Made by a program: the position numbers and the translations under genes. From NCBI GenBank assembly GCA_033816765.1, contig CM066288.1:4278001-4342000 (forward strand): a stretch of DNA of 64,000 nucleotides, read 5' to 3'. The notes beneath the pieces are model-generated. The model made no database searches. It saw only the letters and a program-made list of their open reading frames with translations, and had not been told where the DNA came from. Source of the stretch: Nothopassalora personata (lineage: Eukaryota; Ascomycota; Dothideomycetes; Mycosphaerellales; Mycosphaerellaceae). Shown piece by piece: positions 21,282-31,802 of the stretch (position 1 is the first letter of the stretch; every line of letters begins with the position of its first letter).

Positions 21282-21669
21282 TTTCAGAGTGATCTGGACT
21301 CGGGATGCAGCGAGTGTATTGCCCAAGCCGTTCTTTTACAGAACGAAATAGCCGAAGCGTGTGCGGTTGATGTATGTGTGTGGGTGGACGAAGTGTTCTC
21401 ACCAATCGAAATTTTGTGACGAGGAAGTTCTGTTCTTAGCGCGCTCTCGGCAAGGCTGAGCCGAGCCGAAGTCGGCCGTCGCGCTAGTACTGTGATTAGT
21501 GACGACAGCTTTTGAAACGTTGCTGTTTCCACGCGCACCTTCTTGTTTCCATACGATGGCACATAGTTGAATCTCATCTCACCACTGGATCCGAATACCG
21601 CCAGATTGGAATACCGCCAGATTGGAATACCGCCAGACTGGACTACCGCCAGACTGGGATACCGGCAGC
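21282..21669. promoter_or_regulatory. Divergent promoter between Rrb1 and HERP-like gene
   Basis: 388 bp between divergent start codons. The right end consists of a 16-bp tandem repeat that runs into the start codon of the HERP-like gene. Confidence 0.5.
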
Positions 21670-21673
21670 ATGG
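21594..21673 (+). repeat. 16-bp tandem repeat, five units
   Basis: Units begin at 21594, 21610, 21626, 21642 and 21658. The consensus is AATACCGCCAGATTGG; the first two units are identical and the others differ by a few bases. The last unit reads GATACCGGCAGCATGG and contains the probable ATG (21670) of the following gene. Because 16 is not a multiple of three, copy-number changes would move any upstream in-frame ATG relative to the gene. Confidence 0.9.
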
Positions 21674-24081
21674 CTCCCCCCGTCGACCCGCCGAGCACGA
21701 TTACATTGCGCGTCAAGGTGCCGCCGGGACACATCGCAGGCAGCGCGGATGAGTTCACGCTGGGGACCGACATTGCAGTGAGCTTGAAGATTGCCCAGAT
21801 TCGGGAGCGGATACAAGAGGCAATCCCTACCAGCCCGACGCCGGAGCGACAACGACTGCTGTACGGCGGACGGGCTTTGATAGACAACGACCAGACGGTG
21901 GCGGATGCATTGAACATTCGGAGAGACCCCACACAGAACGACTATGTGCTTCACCTCGTCGTCAAGGGCCATGGAGACGCGACCGCGCCTCTTCCACCAC
22001 GCGCGGGCCTTGGTACGCCGAATCGATCTGGAAGCCCAGCTGCTGCTGATGGTGGTGGAGGTGGTGGTGGTGCTGCTGCTGCTGCTGCTGCCCGTCCGCC
22101 TGATGCACCACACCTGCCCCCACACCCACCACACTACCACAGCCAGTCTCCTCCCCAAGTGTTGCAACAGATGCAACAAGAGCAAGCAGGCCACGCAGCT
22201 CAGCCCTCGTCGGCCCGTGTAGATGCAGATCCCGTTCAGCAACAGCATCAACAGCAGCATCAAGCAGCAATGTTGGCCCGACAACAGCATCAAGCAGCAG
22301 TATTTGCCCAGCAGCAACGTTTACACGCTCAGATGTTGCAGACTGCCACCCAGCGTGCACTCCACACTGGACTTGTGCCGTTCGGCTTCCAGCCCATTAA
22401 CTTCGGCGCGCATGGTCCATCGGCAGCACATGGTCACGCACCTCACCAACATGCGGTCCCGGTGCCCAACGAAGGTCACAATATGCGTGCTCCGACGCGA
22501 CCGCGAAGCGACGTGGCAGAAGCCGGTACGGAGCCTGCTGATGATGGAAGCCGTGGACAACCACAACCAGAGGAAGGAGTACTCCCACAGCAACAGCGTG
22601 CTCAACATCAACCCCCGAACGAGACAGTCTTCTCCGTGGAGGGTATCGGTCTCAACGGACAGCGCATTACCATTCATCAGCAGACAGTGGCATTTCCGAA
22701 CATGCAAATGGCAGCGCAGCATATGCCCTTTGGCGGCAACATGATGCCCCCACAACTTCCAGCTCTGGGTCTGCCGCCACTACCAGGGATGCCCCAAGGT
22801 CAACCACAGCGGTCATCAGCGCTGGATCAAGCACGCGACAACATCGTGGAGATGCGGCGTATGTTGACCGAGCTGCGGGGTATGGCCGTTGAAGAGCATC
22901 AGGGCCACATCGATCGTCTTCAGGAGCGCACTCAAGCTGTCAACAACTATATCGATCCTCTTAACCTCCACGGCACAGTACCGCCTGGTGGTCGTACAGA
23001 TAGTGGTCCTGCCGGTATTGTTCCAACATCATTCGGCCAACAGCCGGGCTGGCAACAGCGTGCACGTCAGATGAGGAACGGGCAACAAGCTGCAAGTCGC
23101 GGCCAGGTCGACATGGACTCAAATGTTACTTGCTACCTGCTCTCGTCTCCGAGCGGTCCTCACGCTCTTCTCTACTCACCGCAGCATGGCACATTTACTG
23201 GCCAACTACCGCCCCACGAGTCTTTTGCGGCGAGTGAACTACAGCCAACACCGACATCCACTGTCGCGCCAGCCGGACCCGCTCAAGATCAGGACAACCT
23301 GCCAGGTCAAGCCAACGCAGCTGCTCAAGCGCCAGCTCAGGATCAAGCGGCAGCGGCAGCAGCCAACCCACTGGGACCGATGGAGCCGATCATGGGCCAC
23401 GTGTGGCTACTGTTACGGATCTTGCTCTTCAGCTACTTCCTGCTGGGCACCAACATGGGCTGGCAACGACCTCTTGCATTGCTTGCGATTGCGGGGGGTT
23501 TCTGGATGATTCGGCTGGGTCTCCTCGGCGATGGCGGCGCTTTGCGAAGGTGGTGGGAAGTTATCGTCCAAGAAGGCCAGCAGCGTGCAGCAGCCGCTCA
23601 GCAACCTGCCGCAGACGGCCAAGCGCAGGCTGGCCAGCACCAGAACCAGGATCTAGCTCAGCCAGGTCAAGCTGCCAGACCTGCGCAAATGCCGACCCCA
23701 GCACAAGTCGCCCAGCGCTTGCTGGATGAGCAACAGCGTCAACGGAACGCAAATCGCGATCAGCGTTGGCAGTGGCTGCGCAACCAAGTACGACCGGCCG
23801 AGCGTGCCTTGGCTCTTCTAGTGGCAAGCCTGTGGCCAGGCGTGGGTGAAGCTTACGTGAGAGCTCGCGAGCAGGAGGCGAGGCGACTGGCAGGGGAAGA
23901 AGTGGCAGCCAGGCGACGCGAAGAGGAAGAACGACAACGCAAGGAAGAAGAGGAGAAAGCGAAGCCGGAAGACAAGGAGAAGCCTGAGGTCATTCCTGGC
24001 CCTCCCACGACCGCGGATGCCGCTAGTGGACAACAGCAGGAGAGTTCAGGTGGTGCAGTACAGGTGGATTCTCAAGAGTAA
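21670..24081 (+). CDS. HERP/Usa1-like ubiquitin-like-domain membrane protein (ERAD)
   Basis: An intronless frame of 803 residues. A ubiquitin-like domain occupies about residues 8-105 (T-I-T-L-R-V-K-V, then R-Q-R-L-L-Y-G-G-R-A-L-I-D). A Gln/His/Pro/Ala-rich disordered middle follows. A hydrophobic hairpin lies at about 577-617 (L-L-L-R-I-L-L-F-S-Y-F-L-L-G and L-A-L-L-A-I-A-G-G-F-W-M-I-R), then a Gln-rich linker and a charged coiled-coil tail (R-R-R-E-E-E-E-R-Q). This layout matches HERP/Usa1 scaffolds of the Hrd1 ubiquitin-ligase complex in the ER membrane. The exact family is inferred from architecture. An upstream in-frame ATG at 21622 lies in the tandem repeat and would only add repeat-encoded residues. 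Confidence 0.75.
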   Translation: MAPPVDPPSTITLRVKVPPGHIAGSADEFTLGTDIAVSLKIAQIRERIQEAIPTSPTPERQRLLYGGRALIDNDQTVADALNIRRDPTQNDYVLHLVVKGHGDATAPLPPRAGLGTPNRSGSPAAADGGGGGGGAAAAAAARPPDAPHLPPHPPHYHSQSPPQVLQQMQQEQAGHAAQPSSARVDADPVQQQHQQQHQAAMLARQQHQAAVFAQQQRLHAQMLQTATQRALHTGLVPFGFQPINFGAHGPSAAHGHAPHQHAVPVPNEGHNMRAPTRPRSDVAEAGTEPADDGSRGQPQPEEGVLPQQQRAQHQPPNETVFSVEGIGLNGQRITIHQQTVAFPNMQMAAQHMPFGGNMMPPQLPALGLPPLPGMPQGQPQRSSALDQARDNIVEMRRMLTELRGMAVEEHQGHIDRLQERTQAVNNYIDPLNLHGTVPPGGRTDSGPAGIVPTSFGQQPGWQQRARQMRNGQQAASRGQVDMDSNVTCYLLSSPSGPHALLYSPQHGTFTGQLPPHESFAASELQPTPTSTVAPAGPAQDQDNLPGQANAAAQAPAQDQAAAAAANPLGPMEPIMGHVWLLLRILLFSYFLLGTNMGWQRPLALLAIAGGFWMIRLGLLGDGGALRRWWEVIVQEGQQRAAAAQQPAADGQAQAGQHQNQDLAQPGQAARPAQMPTPAQVAQRLLDEQQRQRNANRDQRWQWLRNQVRPAERALALLVASLWPGVGEAYVRAREQEARRLAGEEVAARRREEEERQRKEEEEKAKPEDKEKPEVIPGPPTTADAASGQQQESSGGAVQVDSQE

Positions 24082-25459
24082 GATATTTGTGTATGCTAGC
24101 GTTCATTTCTAGGGCCGATATGCTGTCGCCGTGCAGGACCTGCGGCTACATAAGAACACTCAGGCTCTTTTTTGCCCGCAAGTTGGCAATCGATTCCCAC
24201 TGATGATGTTGCAGGGCGGTGAATCAAGCGCGCGATTGTTCTCTCCAAGCTATTTCTTGGTCTCTTGACACTGATTGAACAGCCCACAGCTCAGCTTTCG
24301 ATCCTCTGACCCTGCGCCATATGTTCCGTTCTTTCCCCCCTTGTTTGGAAACAATCCAAGTCGTCTTTGCGTAATGCAATACAATGCAGTGCGACACGAC
24401 ACGACACGACACGACTTTCAAGCAACCTCCACTCCCCAATCCGCTCTCCCCCGCCCAGCCTTCACCTGTATCTTTATTATGAGGTTCCTCTACTGTGTAC
24501 AAAGCAGTTCGAGCGAGCATGTCTTGATCACATTCGATTTCCCGGCATTTGGCTATGACCTTCACATAAGCTTTGATGTCCCTCGCGAAGGCTCGAAATT
24601 CTTACACAGCAGTCAAGGAGTGTCGCGGCGGTACTTGAAGGGCTCTCTTGAAAAATTTCTGCCCTGCGGCCTGTTAGTGGCGTGTCCGATGCCCACTCGG
24701 CGTGATCTTGAGAGTGCGAATATGTGCTAGTCCTGGATTGTCGAGCGAGAGAAAGCCCTGCCTGAGGCTGGTGGTAGGTTAGTGCGCATTCGTAGTTGGC
24801 TGTATAGAGGACGCGGGCAGTCATTTACATACATACTTTCTCTGTGGCGGACTAGGCGTCGCGTCATCGAACAATGTTTCGGACCACCTTTGCTTGTGAG
24901 AAACAGGCTCTTCAGGCCGCTGGGTCTCTGAATGTTGAATATTCACTACTACATTGATCAGAAGCGATTCGAGTCGGCTGGTAAAGATCCTGATCCCGCG
25001 AAGTGAGGAGGTAAGTAAGTCTGTGATTTAGCAGGCGGAGCGCAGCTTTGTAGCAGCTTAGTCTCGGCGGATGGATGGGTGGTGTTGGTGACCAGAAGGC
25101 CTGTGTTTGCGGTGGAATTGCAAGTGGTCGTCAGGAGTTATTTGTGGAGGGGTGCCCAGCCGAGATGTTATATCCATACTCATCAGCGCGTGCCAGCACC
25201 AGAGCGCGAAGCTAATTTGAGCATCATTCACTTCACATCGCATAATGCTACAGATGAGATACAAGAGACTAGCGACACCAACATCTGACTTTGAGTGAAT
25301 GGACCGGTCCAATCATTCACGTCCCGCGCAAAGCTCCGTCTGTCTCGCAGCTTTCGAACGACCGAGGATGGACGCGGCCAAGTCGAGTGAGCGTCATGTG
25401 CGAAAATGGCATGAGTTTCGACAGAGAAGACGTTTATGTCCGCATACATCGATGGCACT
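24082..25459. other. Intergenic region, about 1.4 kb
   Basis: No gene is supported. It includes a (CGACA)n microsatellite near 24392-24414. Small ORFs at 24275-24730 and 25228-25566 show no domain; the latter overlaps the last exon of the dioxygenase-like gene in another frame. Confidence 0.45.
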
Positions 25460-26514
25460 TCATAGAGCAAGCTTCCCGCTCTTCGCTCCATACGCACCGA
25501 TCCCGGTGTCATCGTTGAGCAAGAACTCCGCCGGGTTCTGATGATCCTCAACGTACCCAACACCACCCACAGCTTTATCTGCGTAAAAACATGTCAGCTC
25601 ACACAGCGCAGACGAGTTCCCTCAAAGACATACAATATCCAGCCATTCTGAGAATATCCTCTGGCAACTTCCTCGCAACCTCAATAGGCGTCGACAATAC
25701 TTCATCTTGATCTTGCCGAAAGTAATCCCTCTGGCTGCCACTTCGTCAGCCCCGCTTCGATAACCAGTTGAAGGCATTGCTACACTTACGCAAACACCGC
25801 AAACAACGTCCGCAACGCATCCTTATCCTCAGGCTTGACGCCTGTTCTCTCCAGCACCATGATACGTACTCCTCAACGTGAACAACGCGCTCCCCGGCTC
25901 CATCTCAGCATACGTACACTCCTCCAGCTTCGGCGCACGATCAGCACTCCAAAGGTGGCTTCCAGGAATGACCGCAGTCGCGCCGTTCTTGAATGTACTC
26001 TTCGATCCAGCTATGAGGCATCCCACCATAGGCGTAAACAGCGGATTGCTCGGATCCGGCCTCGTCTGGTAAGCAATCTGATCCCTATGCAAAGGCTGCG
26101 GCTTCGCACCAGGGACAAGACGCAGCGCTGCTGTCGATGCAAGCATGAAGCCGCTCTTCTGTGGAACAAGGTGCTCTCCAGTATAGGAGGCAAACTCATC
26201 GTTAAGGGAGTGACCCATGATACCTTGCCAGACTGGTAGGCGCATGATCTTAGTAATTTGCTCTGGCATGCGCGCCAGCAGTGAGGAGACACGCTGGGAT
26301 CCTTCTGGGAAGAAGTAGGCTCCTAGCTCGCCATGGGTGGAGTTCGAGTCGTACAGTTTGCGACCTTTTATGTGTGGCTCTATCGCGGTCATGCATTCTT
26401 GTAGAAGTTCGGGAGATAGTAGATTGGCAACGATGACTCCGCCATCTTTGGCAATAGTCTCGTAGATCTTCTCCAGTGGCTCGAGGCATCGATCGTGACA
26501 AGGTGAGGGACCAT
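25460..26514 (-). pseudogene. Phytanoyl-CoA dioxygenase-like gene with two apparent frameshifts
   Basis: Reverse-strand reading gives an Fe(II)/2-oxoglutarate dioxygenase of the fungal PhyH family: start M-V-P-H-L-V-T-I-D-A-S, core I-E-P-H-I-K-G-R-K, iron ligands H-R-D (in L-H-R-D-Q-I-A-Y) and the distal His of S-T-Y-H-G-A-G-E-N. Two introns (25735-25789 and 25579-25633) have sound splice sites and restore Q-R-D-Y-F-R-Q-D and G-Y-Y-K-A-V-G-G. The frame breaks near 26471-26487, after D-A-S-S, where the next codons (P-L-E-K-I-Y) lie in another frame. It breaks again near 25838-25847, after G-A-G-E-N, before V-K-P-E-D-K. Neither break can be spliced out. It is either a recent pseudogene or contains indel errors. 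Divergent from the broken amino-acid permease. Confidence 0.75.
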
Positions 26515-26907
26515 TGTTGTTGTAAGGCTGGGCCTCGGTTGCTGCTGGATAGAGCTTTGCATAGGGTGGAAAATGAACAACGTGGTAGCTGGAAGCAGTT
26601 CATACAGCAAGAAAGCTATCCCCCTGCGAAGGTTCGTGTTGTTGTGGGGCTGCCCTATCTTGTCCTGGACCTGCCTATCCGCTCCTCATGCGCAACACGG
26701 AGGAGAACATTGTCGCGCGTGCAGCCGGTCGCCTACGGCCGCCGGAGGTCAGGGAGTGTATGATCTCTCATGAGATGCAAAAGTGGTGTTGGAAGTATGG
26801 CAGATTAGAACCTTGACGTGGCGATCAGTTTGTAGCGTATGAGATCATCCATACAGCAATGCCTGTGTCATGCTATAACATACACGTCCCTCAGCCGGTA
26901 CAGCAAG
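26515..26907. promoter_or_regulatory. Shared divergent promoter of dioxygenase-like and permease pseudogenes
   Basis: 393 bp between the two divergent starts. The arrangement suggests the pair was once co-regulated. No specific operator is identified. Confidence 0.4.
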
Positions 26908-28669
26908 ATGGATCGTCCTTCGTTCGTTCAAGCGAGTTCTGGAGATCACTCGAAGAAAGACGACACAATAAAACGAGTGGCTTCCATTGCGACGGGCGAG
27001 ATCGCTGAGGTGTGCGCTTGTGCTCGAAAGCCTGATCCACGAATGAGACTGACCTCTTACTTTATGACAGATCAACGCAGCACTTCCAGCATCCAAGCAA
27101 GTCCCTGAACTCGAAGTAGACCTTCAAGCAGCAGTGAACCATCGGCGCCTTACTCCAAGGCAAATCCAACTCAATCACGTCCATCGCCGGCTCGATTGGG
27201 GCTGCTTTGTTCGTGGCGATTGGCCAAGGCATCCTCTCTGGACCGGTCTGTATGCTGGTAGCATTCATATTCTGGGCTTCGGTCGTGTTTTGCGTCGCTC
27301 AATGTCAGGTCGAAATTGTGACTCTCTTCCCACTTGATGGATCCTTCATCCGCCTCGCAGGTCGCATGGTGGACCCATCTCTCGGTGTCGCAGTCGGCTG
27401 GAACCACTTCTTCGCCATGACCTCCTACGTCGTGTTCGAGGCCACCATAATCAACACGTTGGTCCAGTATTGGGGATACACAGCATCGCCCGCAATCCTG
27501 ATCTCAGTCTCGTTGGTGTTCTATTGGCGCTGAATGTCTACAGAATCGACCTTTTTGGCGAAGCTGAGTTCTGGTTGGCGCTCGGGAAAGTCCTCCTGGC
27601 CAGTGGGCTGATCTGCTATACTTTCGTCGTTATGCTTGGGGGCAATCCGCTTTACGATCGATTTGGCTTTCGATACCGGGTAGAGCCCGGGCCATGGATA
27701 GGAAGCACTCCATCCGAGGGCCTGATGTCCTTCGTGAATGCTGTGGTTGTTGCTGGCTTCGCGAGTGGTGGTCCTGAATACATATCGATGATTGCTGGGG
27801 AAGCCAAAGACCCTCGACGGACGGTCCCTCGAGCTTTCAACACGATTGTTGTCCGACTCTTGGTATTCATGGTCGGTGGTGCTCTGTGCGTGGGCATACT
27901 AGTGCCTTCTGACGACCCAACACTGACCAATGGCTCCGACACTTATGCTGGTCGCTCGCCGTATGTCATCTCCATGCAGCGCCTGCGAATACCAGTATTG
28001 GGCTCGATTGTCAATGCTGCACTGATCACGTGAATCATATCAGCTGGCCACGCGTATACCTTCAATGCTTCTCGAGCACTACACGCCCTTGCACTGGAAG
28101 GCCAGGCACCCAAGATTCTACGAAGAGTCAACTCAAATGGCGTGCCATACCTCGCCGTCATTGTGGTAATGCTGCTTGGCTGCCTCGCGTTTCTGGCACT
28201 TGGTTCAGGAAGTGCGCAAGTATTGAGCTGGATCCTGAACTTCTGCACTGCTGCAACGATGTTCAACTTCAGCGTCATGGCCATAACCTACATCCGCTTT
28301 CAAATTGCAATGAAGGCCCAAAGTATCGACAGGAAGACCTGGCTACCGACCGTCTCGCGCTGGCAGCCATACGCCAGCTACTGGGCGTTCCTCTGGAGCT
28401 TCATATTCCTCTGGGTACAAGGATACGCCGTCTTCCTCCACGGCGACTGGAAAGTGTCGACTTTCATCTTCAAATACGGTATCATAGCTCTTGCTGGCGG
28501 TATTGGGGTCTGCTGGAAGATCTTCAAGCGGACGCCTTTCTGGCGGGCGAAAGAGGTGGATCTCGTGTCAGGTCTCCAGTTCTTCGAGATGCTGACGGAG
28601 CATTACCAGCAAGTCAGAGATGAAACTCCAGTCACGTACAAGGACAAGATCATAGCGGCATTGTTTTGA
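26908..28669 (+). pseudogene. APC-family amino-acid permease, disrupted
   Basis: The first exon (26908-27009) and an intron at 27010-27070 (GTGTGC...ACAG) lead into R-R-L-T-P-R-Q-I-Q-L, the usual start of the first membrane helix in the fungal YAT group. The frame then shifts near 27166-27172 into S-I-A-G-S-I-G-A-A-L-F-V-A-I-G. It shifts again near 27519-27524 into L-A-L-N-V-Y-R. Later it meets an in-frame TGA at 28031-28033, after A-A-L-I-T, where homologues read on into I-I-S-A-G-x-A-Y. Downstream of the stop the same frame continues to the normal C-terminus. Roughly twelve membrane segments are recognisable overall. Three independent lesions make a functional transporter unlikely. Confidence 0.8.
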
Positions 28670-29069
28670 GTGAATTCAACTGGGAAATGTTAGAAAGTAG
28701 GAAGCAGGTTCTCGGAAACAGTTGCTCCGCTTCCGCGTCATGCCTGAGGATAGGGTTGAGGTGGTGCGCCAAAGGAACTCATGGGACGCCAGCGACATGC
28801 TCGTCATCGATAATGTTGAGTGTATTTTCGTAACCACAAGTACTTCGCAACGGACAGTGCGGTCGTGGCTCCACTCAAGCATGTTCTTTGCAAGGACGCC
28901 GCGGATAAATCAACTGTCGTCAATGACAGAACAAGCTGCTTAGGAGGCCATCTAAGAGACCTTGCATATGCCTTTGAAAGATTCGAAGTTGATCGATGAT
29001 TGTTGAAGCGATGGTGACATCAAATCGGTGCACAGGCCGGACAGGACCGCACGTAGCATTCGAAGCTGC
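28670..29069. other. Convergent intergenic region, 400 bp
   Basis: It lies between the 3' ends of the broken permease and the MFS transporter. No feature is seen. Confidence 0.4.
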
Positions 29070-30694
29070 TCATACACTCCCTCTACCCCGACTCTCAAAA
29101 GGTAACGCCAAACTCAACGCGATAAGCAGCCCGAACAGCCCAGCACAGACGAACAATGGCGTTGTAGTATGCACATTGGCATAGCTCCCCACCGCAACAC
29201 CAACAATTCCTCCGATCCTATTCAATATCACACAGCACCCGTACCCCGTGGCCCGATGCGCGCTGGGCAGGATTTCCGCGGTGTACGCATATATCACACC
29301 ATAGTAGATCATCTGCGCGGCGCTGACGGCACAGCTGACTCCAAGGTTCTGCGCCGGAGTCTTGATCTGTGTGTATCCGAATTGCAGCGCCATAGTGGAA
29401 GTCGCACCGATCGCAAGAGTGCCTTTTCGACCGATGTGTGGCCTCTGTACCAGCACGGCAGCGATGCATGGTCCAGCGAGGGTGACGACTTGGTTGATGG
29501 CATAGTTTCGCCAGGTGACGGAGTCGCTGCGCTGTTGACCCGCGGCGACGCCTCGAGATCCGAGATAGTAGGGGAGGAAGACTTGATATAGCGGAGATAT
29601 CGTTCCGACTACGAACCAATTTGCCGTGATCATAAGCGTCGAGTAGGCGAGAAGTTTCGTCTCGAACATTCCCGCAAAGTGCTTTCTGATGCGAAGTGAT
29701 GACCACACCGACTTCTCGGAATGCATGACCCGACCTTGCTCTTGTAGAGCGCCATGCGGTAGGGTGAACGGGCGGCCGTACTTCCTGGCAAGGGCCGAGA
29801 GCTGTGCGTACACTTCCTCATCACGATTCTGGCTAATGAGCCAGCGAGGTGTCTGTTCCATCTTGATTGCGACAATGCGGATCAGAGACATGAAGAACAC
29901 GAAGCCGCCGCACGTGAAGTGCAGATAGCGCCATCCCCAATTGTCGGCTCGATGGCAAGTCGCTGGTGTAGCATCGGGTGCACAGCTGAAGTTGCTCAAG
30001 AACGCCCAAGCCAGGAGCCCAGTGATGGAGTATCCGATAGGTACCCAGATTGACATGAAGGTCACCATCCACTGACGCGACCGGGGTAGGAACTCATGGA
30101 AGTTCGTTGCGTCGATAATATAGCCACCGCCGGCGGCAGCACTGTAGACGGCCACCATAGATGCGAACGAGATGTAGTTTGGCATGCCTCCAGCGATCAA
30201 GACAAATGTCGCACAGACCAAGAGGCTGCTGTTGAAGGCTAGTTTCCTCCCGATCACGTCGGCTGTGAGTCCCCATGCTGCTGCTCCAAACAGCATGCCA
30301 ATTTGTGACGCAAACGATATGCCTGCGAGTGGAGGATGTGGATTGCCATACTCTCTTGTGATCACTGGCTGCGTGATGGATTGTAAGACGATCAATAGCT
30401 GCGATTGTCAGCATGATCGTATCAGTAAATAGCCTGCTCCCATACCGAGTCCACAGCGTAGCCAAAGCCGTTCAGGAAGAACAACTTCCAATGCCATTTG
30501 GTCATGCCGATCTCCTCGATGGCTGCATTAACCAAGGCCATTTTCCTCGCAAGCACTGGATCCACGGCGGACTGGTTCCATACCGTTCTTTGTGCGGCAC
30601 TGTGATCGACACCATCGCCACGATGCTCACCGTCCGTGGCAGTGGTACATACTTTCGTGGACACGGCTCCGGACTTTTCCGGCTTGAGTGGCAT
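29070..30694 (-). CDS. MFS transporter, SV2/SLC22-like
   Basis: Two exons (30446-30694 and 29070-30398) with a 47-bp intron at 30399-30445 (GTATGG...GCAG, branch CTGAC) encode 525 residues. A soluble N-terminus leads to I-E-E-I-G-M-T-K-W-H-W-K-L-F-F-L-N-G-F-G-Y. The splice joins Y-A-V-D-S to L-L-I-V-L-Q in the first helix. The MFS signature W-G-L-T-A-D-V-I-G-R-K lies in loop 2-3, and P-R-W-L before the central loop. About twelve helices are present. Relatives are annotated as sugar, organic-ion or phosphate symporters; the substrate cannot be told. The gene is intact, unlike the two preceding ones. Confidence 0.85.
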
Positions 30695-31802
30695 CGTGAT
30701 GCGTTAAAAATTCATCAGCGTCTCGATCAATACTATTTTGATCTAGTCGCCGCCTTTTCGTCTCCACCATGTGAGTATTGAGCGGTATATTCAGCCAGAA
30801 CGGTCAAGAGAGCGAGAGCGGTATTGCTACGAGACCGCTCTGTGGATGTGGACTCGACCAAAGTATCGGAGAACCCAGGTCCGCCTTCGTCAACATGCGA
30901 TTGGAGGCGACGCATCAGCCAAGATCGATGTTTCGTTGGCAGCTTGAGTTGCAGCCTGCGAAGAGGTAAGCAGTGTCAAATGGTTGATCCTCCCTTTCTT
31001 GGTCTTGAGCGGAAATACGAAATATACCAATACTTGACCACATCACTGTTCGCCCCGTACATGCCCGCTGACCATGTCGTTGACAGCCTAAGAGCTTGTT
31101 AACGATAGTCACACGGTAGAGCCTGAATCGCGTGCGTTTGAACATGATAACACTTGCTAGAGGACGGGATAGTGCATTGCTGTGAGGCTCAAACGCTGGC
31201 GTTCGTATCTAAGATCAGATGTACCCACCGTCATTGCTGTGGCGCATGATCTGTTAACACTGCGACACAGCAAGAAGATCGAACTGTCGCCCCACCGACA
31301 TGATTTTGCAGAAGGGTCCATGAACAGTATAGAGCGAGGCGGCGCCATGGCTTCTACTTTGGCAGAATATAATTTCTTCCTAAAGGTATCCATGGGCGTG
31401 TTTTGATGGCTCGCCACGTAGCTTGGAGGCTTTCGGTCAGCAGGTCAAGTGACTGCGCGCTGTCTTCAAGTAGCGGGTGCGGTCTACGAGCACGGTGAGG
31501 GTCGCTGCTCTTGGTCCATGTAGCAATTGCACGTGTTTCAGGTAAGAAGTGAATAAGAGGGAGGTGGTGACGTTGTTGTTGAGGGAGGTGATGCTCCCCT
31601 CCCGTTGTCCCACGCGCGACTTCCTGATTTCTCGATGGACAAGGATTGTGTCGATCAATCTGAAGGTTGACGTCACGCGTAGCGCGATTAAGATGGCAGG
31701 TGCCCATGAGACGCATGCTCAAAGTACGTAAAGTTACTGGAGATATTGCGTATCGTACTCATACGCGTAGCTGACTCGCAATCGCAGCGCAGGCGGTCTG
31801 AT
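30695..31802. other. Intergenic region, about 1.1 kb
   Basis: Divergent flank between the MFS transporter and the YML020W-like gene. A 122-residue reverse ORF at 31354-31722 has no domain. Nothing else is seen. Confidence 0.4.

Noticed and set aside
20673..21419. 248-residue plus-strand ORF.
   Set aside because: Antisense to the Rrb1 gene; its openness mirrors the codon use of the real gene, and its composition is not protein-like.
21643..22317. 224-residue reverse ORF rich in Leu/His/Ser repeats.
   Set aside because: Shadow of the Gln/His-rich region of the HERP-like gene.
26908..28669. Unusual introns or programmed frameshifting as an explanation for the permease frame changes.
   Set aside because: No GT-AG pair of realistic length spans either shift and no slippery heptamer is evident; the separate in-frame TGA makes loss of function simpler.
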